The notes beneath the pieces were generated by a model that had not been told where the DNA came from, did not search any database, and saw nothing but the letters and a program-made list of their open reading frames with translations. This document shows positions 21,437 through 22,877 of a stretch of 22,877 nt of DNA, piece by piece. Numbering within the stretch: position 1 is the stretch's first letter; each line of letters starts with the position of its first letter. The position numbers and the translations under genes were made by a program. The stretch spans positions 1 to 22,877 of the forward strand of contig JAUHZW010000005.1 in assembly GCA_030425745.1 (NCBI GenBank), given 5' to 3'. This DNA comes from Actinomycetes bacterium. GTDB lineage: Bacteria > Actinomycetota > Actinomycetes > S36-B12.

Positions 21437-22006
21437 CTAGGCCTCCAGGGACAGGGCCGCCACGATGCGCCCCGTGACGTCCTCGATGATCCCGAGTCCA
21501 TCGACCTGCACGAGAAGATCCTGCGAGCGGTACATGTCGATGAGGGGCGCCGTCTGCTCGAAGTACACCTCAAGGCGGCGACGGATGACGTCCTCGGTGT
21601 CGTCGCTGCGGCCCTGCTCGCTGGCGCGCTTGACCAGACGGCCGACGACCTCGTCCATGTCGACTGTCAGTTCCAGCACGGCATCGAGCCGGTGCTGGGC
21701 TGAACTCAGCATCGCGTTGAGCTCGCCGACCTGCTCAACCGTGCGCGGGTAGCCGTCCAGCAGGAACCCCGGGCGGCAGTCATCGTGCGAGAGGCGGTCG
21801 CGGACCATGGCATTGGTGACGCCGTCGGGCACGTACTCGCCCGCGTCCATGTAGCGCTTCGCCTCGACACCGAGGGGTGTCCCCTGCGAGACGTTCGCCC
21901 GGAAGATGTCGCCGGTCGAGATGTGCGGCACGCCGAGCATCGCTGAGATGACGGCAGCCTGCGTGCCCTTGCCCGCCCCCGGGGGGCCCATGATCACGAG
22001 CCTCAT
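21437..22006 (-). CDS. adk: Adenylate kinase
   Basis: Adk catalyses ATP + AMP to 2 ADP. The 189-residue product begins MRLVIMGPPGAGKGTQ with the P-loop at 7-15. ISTGDIFRANV (29-39) and LLDGYPRT (82-89) form the AMP-binding and LID-hinge regions, and the segment LVKRASEQGRSDDTEDVIRR shows the short-LID form without zinc cysteines, as in most Actinobacteria. The ATG at 22004-22006 shares its A with the secY stop (TGATG), pointing to coupled translation. It lies in the normal secY-adk-map order. Confidence 0.97.
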   Translation of the reverse strand: MRLVIMGPPGAGKGTQAAVISAMLGVPHISTGDIFRANVSQGTPLGVEAKRYMDAGEYVPDGVTNAMVRDRLSHDDCRPGFLLDGYPRTVEQVGELNAMLSSAQHRLDAVLELTVDMDEVVGRLVKRASEQGRSDDTEDVIRRRLEVYFEQTAPLIDMYRSQDLLVQVDGLGIIEDVTGRIVAALSLEA

Positions 22007-22877
22007 CAGCGAAGGAACCCTTCGTAGTTGCGCTGCTGCAGCTGCGCCTCGATCTGCTTGACGGTGTCAAGACCGACGCCCACGATGATCAGCAGACTGG
22101 TGCCACCGAAGATGAAGTTGCTCCCGACGCCCATGAACCCGAACGCGAAGACCGGCAGCACAGCGATGAGGCCCAGGTACAGCGACCCCGGCGCGGTCAG
22201 TCGGGTCAGGACGTAGTCGAGGTACTCCGCCGTCGGACGGCCCGCCCGGATGCCCGGGATGAAGCCGCCGTACTTCTTCATGTTGTCTGCGACGTCGACC
22301 GGGTTGAACGTGATCGAGACGTAGAAGTACGTGAAGAAGACGATCAGCGCGAAGTAGAAGGCCAGATACCACGTTCCGGTACCGGTGCCGAGGTTCTGCT
22401 GGACCCAGATCGCCCACTCGGACTGGCTGCCGGTCAACTGCACCAGCAGGACGGGCAGGAAGAGCAGCGATGAGGCGAAGATGACCGGGATGACACCCGC
22501 CATGTTCACCTTCAACGGGATGTAGGTGGACGTGCCGCCGTACATGCGACGCCCCACCATGCGCTTGGCGTACTGGACCGGGATGCGGCGTTGAGCCTGT
22601 TCCACGAACACCACGAAGGCGACGACGGCAAGCCCGACGAGCAGGGTCATGGAGAACGGGAAGACGCCCTGGCTGCCGTAGATCGAAGCGAACTGCGCCG
22701 GGATCGTGGCGATGATCGAGGTGAAGATCAGCACGGACATGCCGTTGCCGACGCCCCGCTCGGTGATGAGCTCGCCGAACCACATGATGACGGCGGTGCC
22801 CGCGGTCATCACGATGATCATGACGAGAATGACCCACACCGAGTCATTCGGGATGACGGCCTCGTTGCAGCCGCTGA
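22006..22877 (-). CDS. secY: Protein translocase subunit SecY (C-terminal part)
   Basis: SecY is the channel-forming subunit of the Sec translocon in the cytoplasmic membrane. The window holds the last 289 codons; the frame is open to the right edge. Visible hallmarks are TERGVGNGMSVLIF, the cytoplasmic loop RRIPVQYAKRM, the pair of helices around VIPVIFASSLLFLP, and the loop YGGFIPGIRAGRPTAEYLD that contacts SecA and ribosomes. The last helix and tail end QQRNYEGFLR. The remainder, including the plug domain, is outside the window. The stop overlaps the adk start. The spc operon ribosomal genes presumably lie further right. Confidence 0.97.
   Translation of the reverse strand, partial: SGCNEAVIPNDSVWVILVMIIVMTAGTAVIMWFGELITERGVGNGMSVLIFTSIIATIPAQFASIYGSQGVFPFSMTLLVGLAVVAFVVFVEQAQRRIPVQYAKRMVGRRMYGGTSTYIPLKVNMAGVIPVIFASSLLFLPVLLVQLTGSQSEWAIWVQQNLGTGTGTWYLAFYFALIVFFTYFYVSITFNPVDVADNMKKYGGFIPGIRAGRPTAEYLDYVLTRLTAPGSLYLGLIAVLPVFAFGFMGVGSNFIFGGTSLLIIVGVGLDTVKQIEAQLQQRNYEGFLR

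Noticed and set aside
19253..21703. An 816-codon open frame on the plus strand across the second sulfotransferase, map and adk.
   Set aside because: It is fully antisense to genes with clear motifs, has no family resemblance, and long open antisense frames are expected in GC-rich DNA.
1..22877. CRISPR array, tRNA or rRNA genes.
   Set aside because: No regularly spaced repeats and no tRNA- or rRNA-like sequence were seen on either strand.

Overview
This is a GC-rich (by eye about two thirds G+C) stretch of a high-GC Actinomycetota chromosome. The evidence is the gene order secY-adk-map-infA-rpmJ-rpsM-rpsK-rpsD-rpoA-rplQ-truA followed by rplM-rpsI-glmM, the split-off glmS-acpS-nnr-alr-hydrolase-tsaE-tsaB-rimI operon, many GTG starts, short TAGnnT promoters sitting 7-8 nt before start codons, and long acidic or lysine-rich protein tails. 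I cannot name a genus from the sequence alone. No tRNA, rRNA, CRISPR array, transposase or phage gene was seen.

Layout on the minus strand, in transcription order from the right edge: secY (5' part off the window), adk and map; then an unexpected pair of paralogous sulfotransferases; then infA, rpmJ (37 codons), rpsM, rpsK, rpsD, rpoA, rplQ and truA. After a divergent plus-strand gene come rplM, rpsI and glmM. After a three-gene plus-strand block comes the operon glmS, acpS, nnr, alr, alpha/beta hydrolase, tsaE, tsaB, rimI (3' end off the window). Plus-strand genes are a small secreted protein (7439), an NAD(P)-dependent oxidoreductase (7939), a DUF389-type membrane protein (8998) and a secreted beta-propeller-like protein (12484).

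Functionally the window joins translation and secretion genes (ribosomal proteins, IF1, SecY, methionine aminopeptidase, t6A synthesis by TsaB/TsaE, RimI acetylation, TruA) with cell-wall precursor genes (GlmS and GlmM for UDP-GlcNAc, Alr for D-alanine), plus AcpS for carrier-protein activation and Nnr for NAD(P)HX repair.

Most of this is conserved housekeeping. The unusual parts are: (i) a duplicated 41-bp promoter/operator module with a perfect 16-bp palindrome in front of glmS; (ii) two sulfotransferases inserted between map and infA, each followed by a long perfect inverted repeat (22-bp and 31-bp arms); (iii) a possible three-way-junction RNA leader just before rpsM; (iv) truA with no ATG/GTG/TTG start between rplQ and its conserved domain, and a 15-bp perfect hairpin exactly there; (v) six genes with the same apparently leaderless promoter geometry; and (vi) six consecutive 4-nt start/stop overlaps in the glmS operon. 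All start choices and promoter calls were made by eye.
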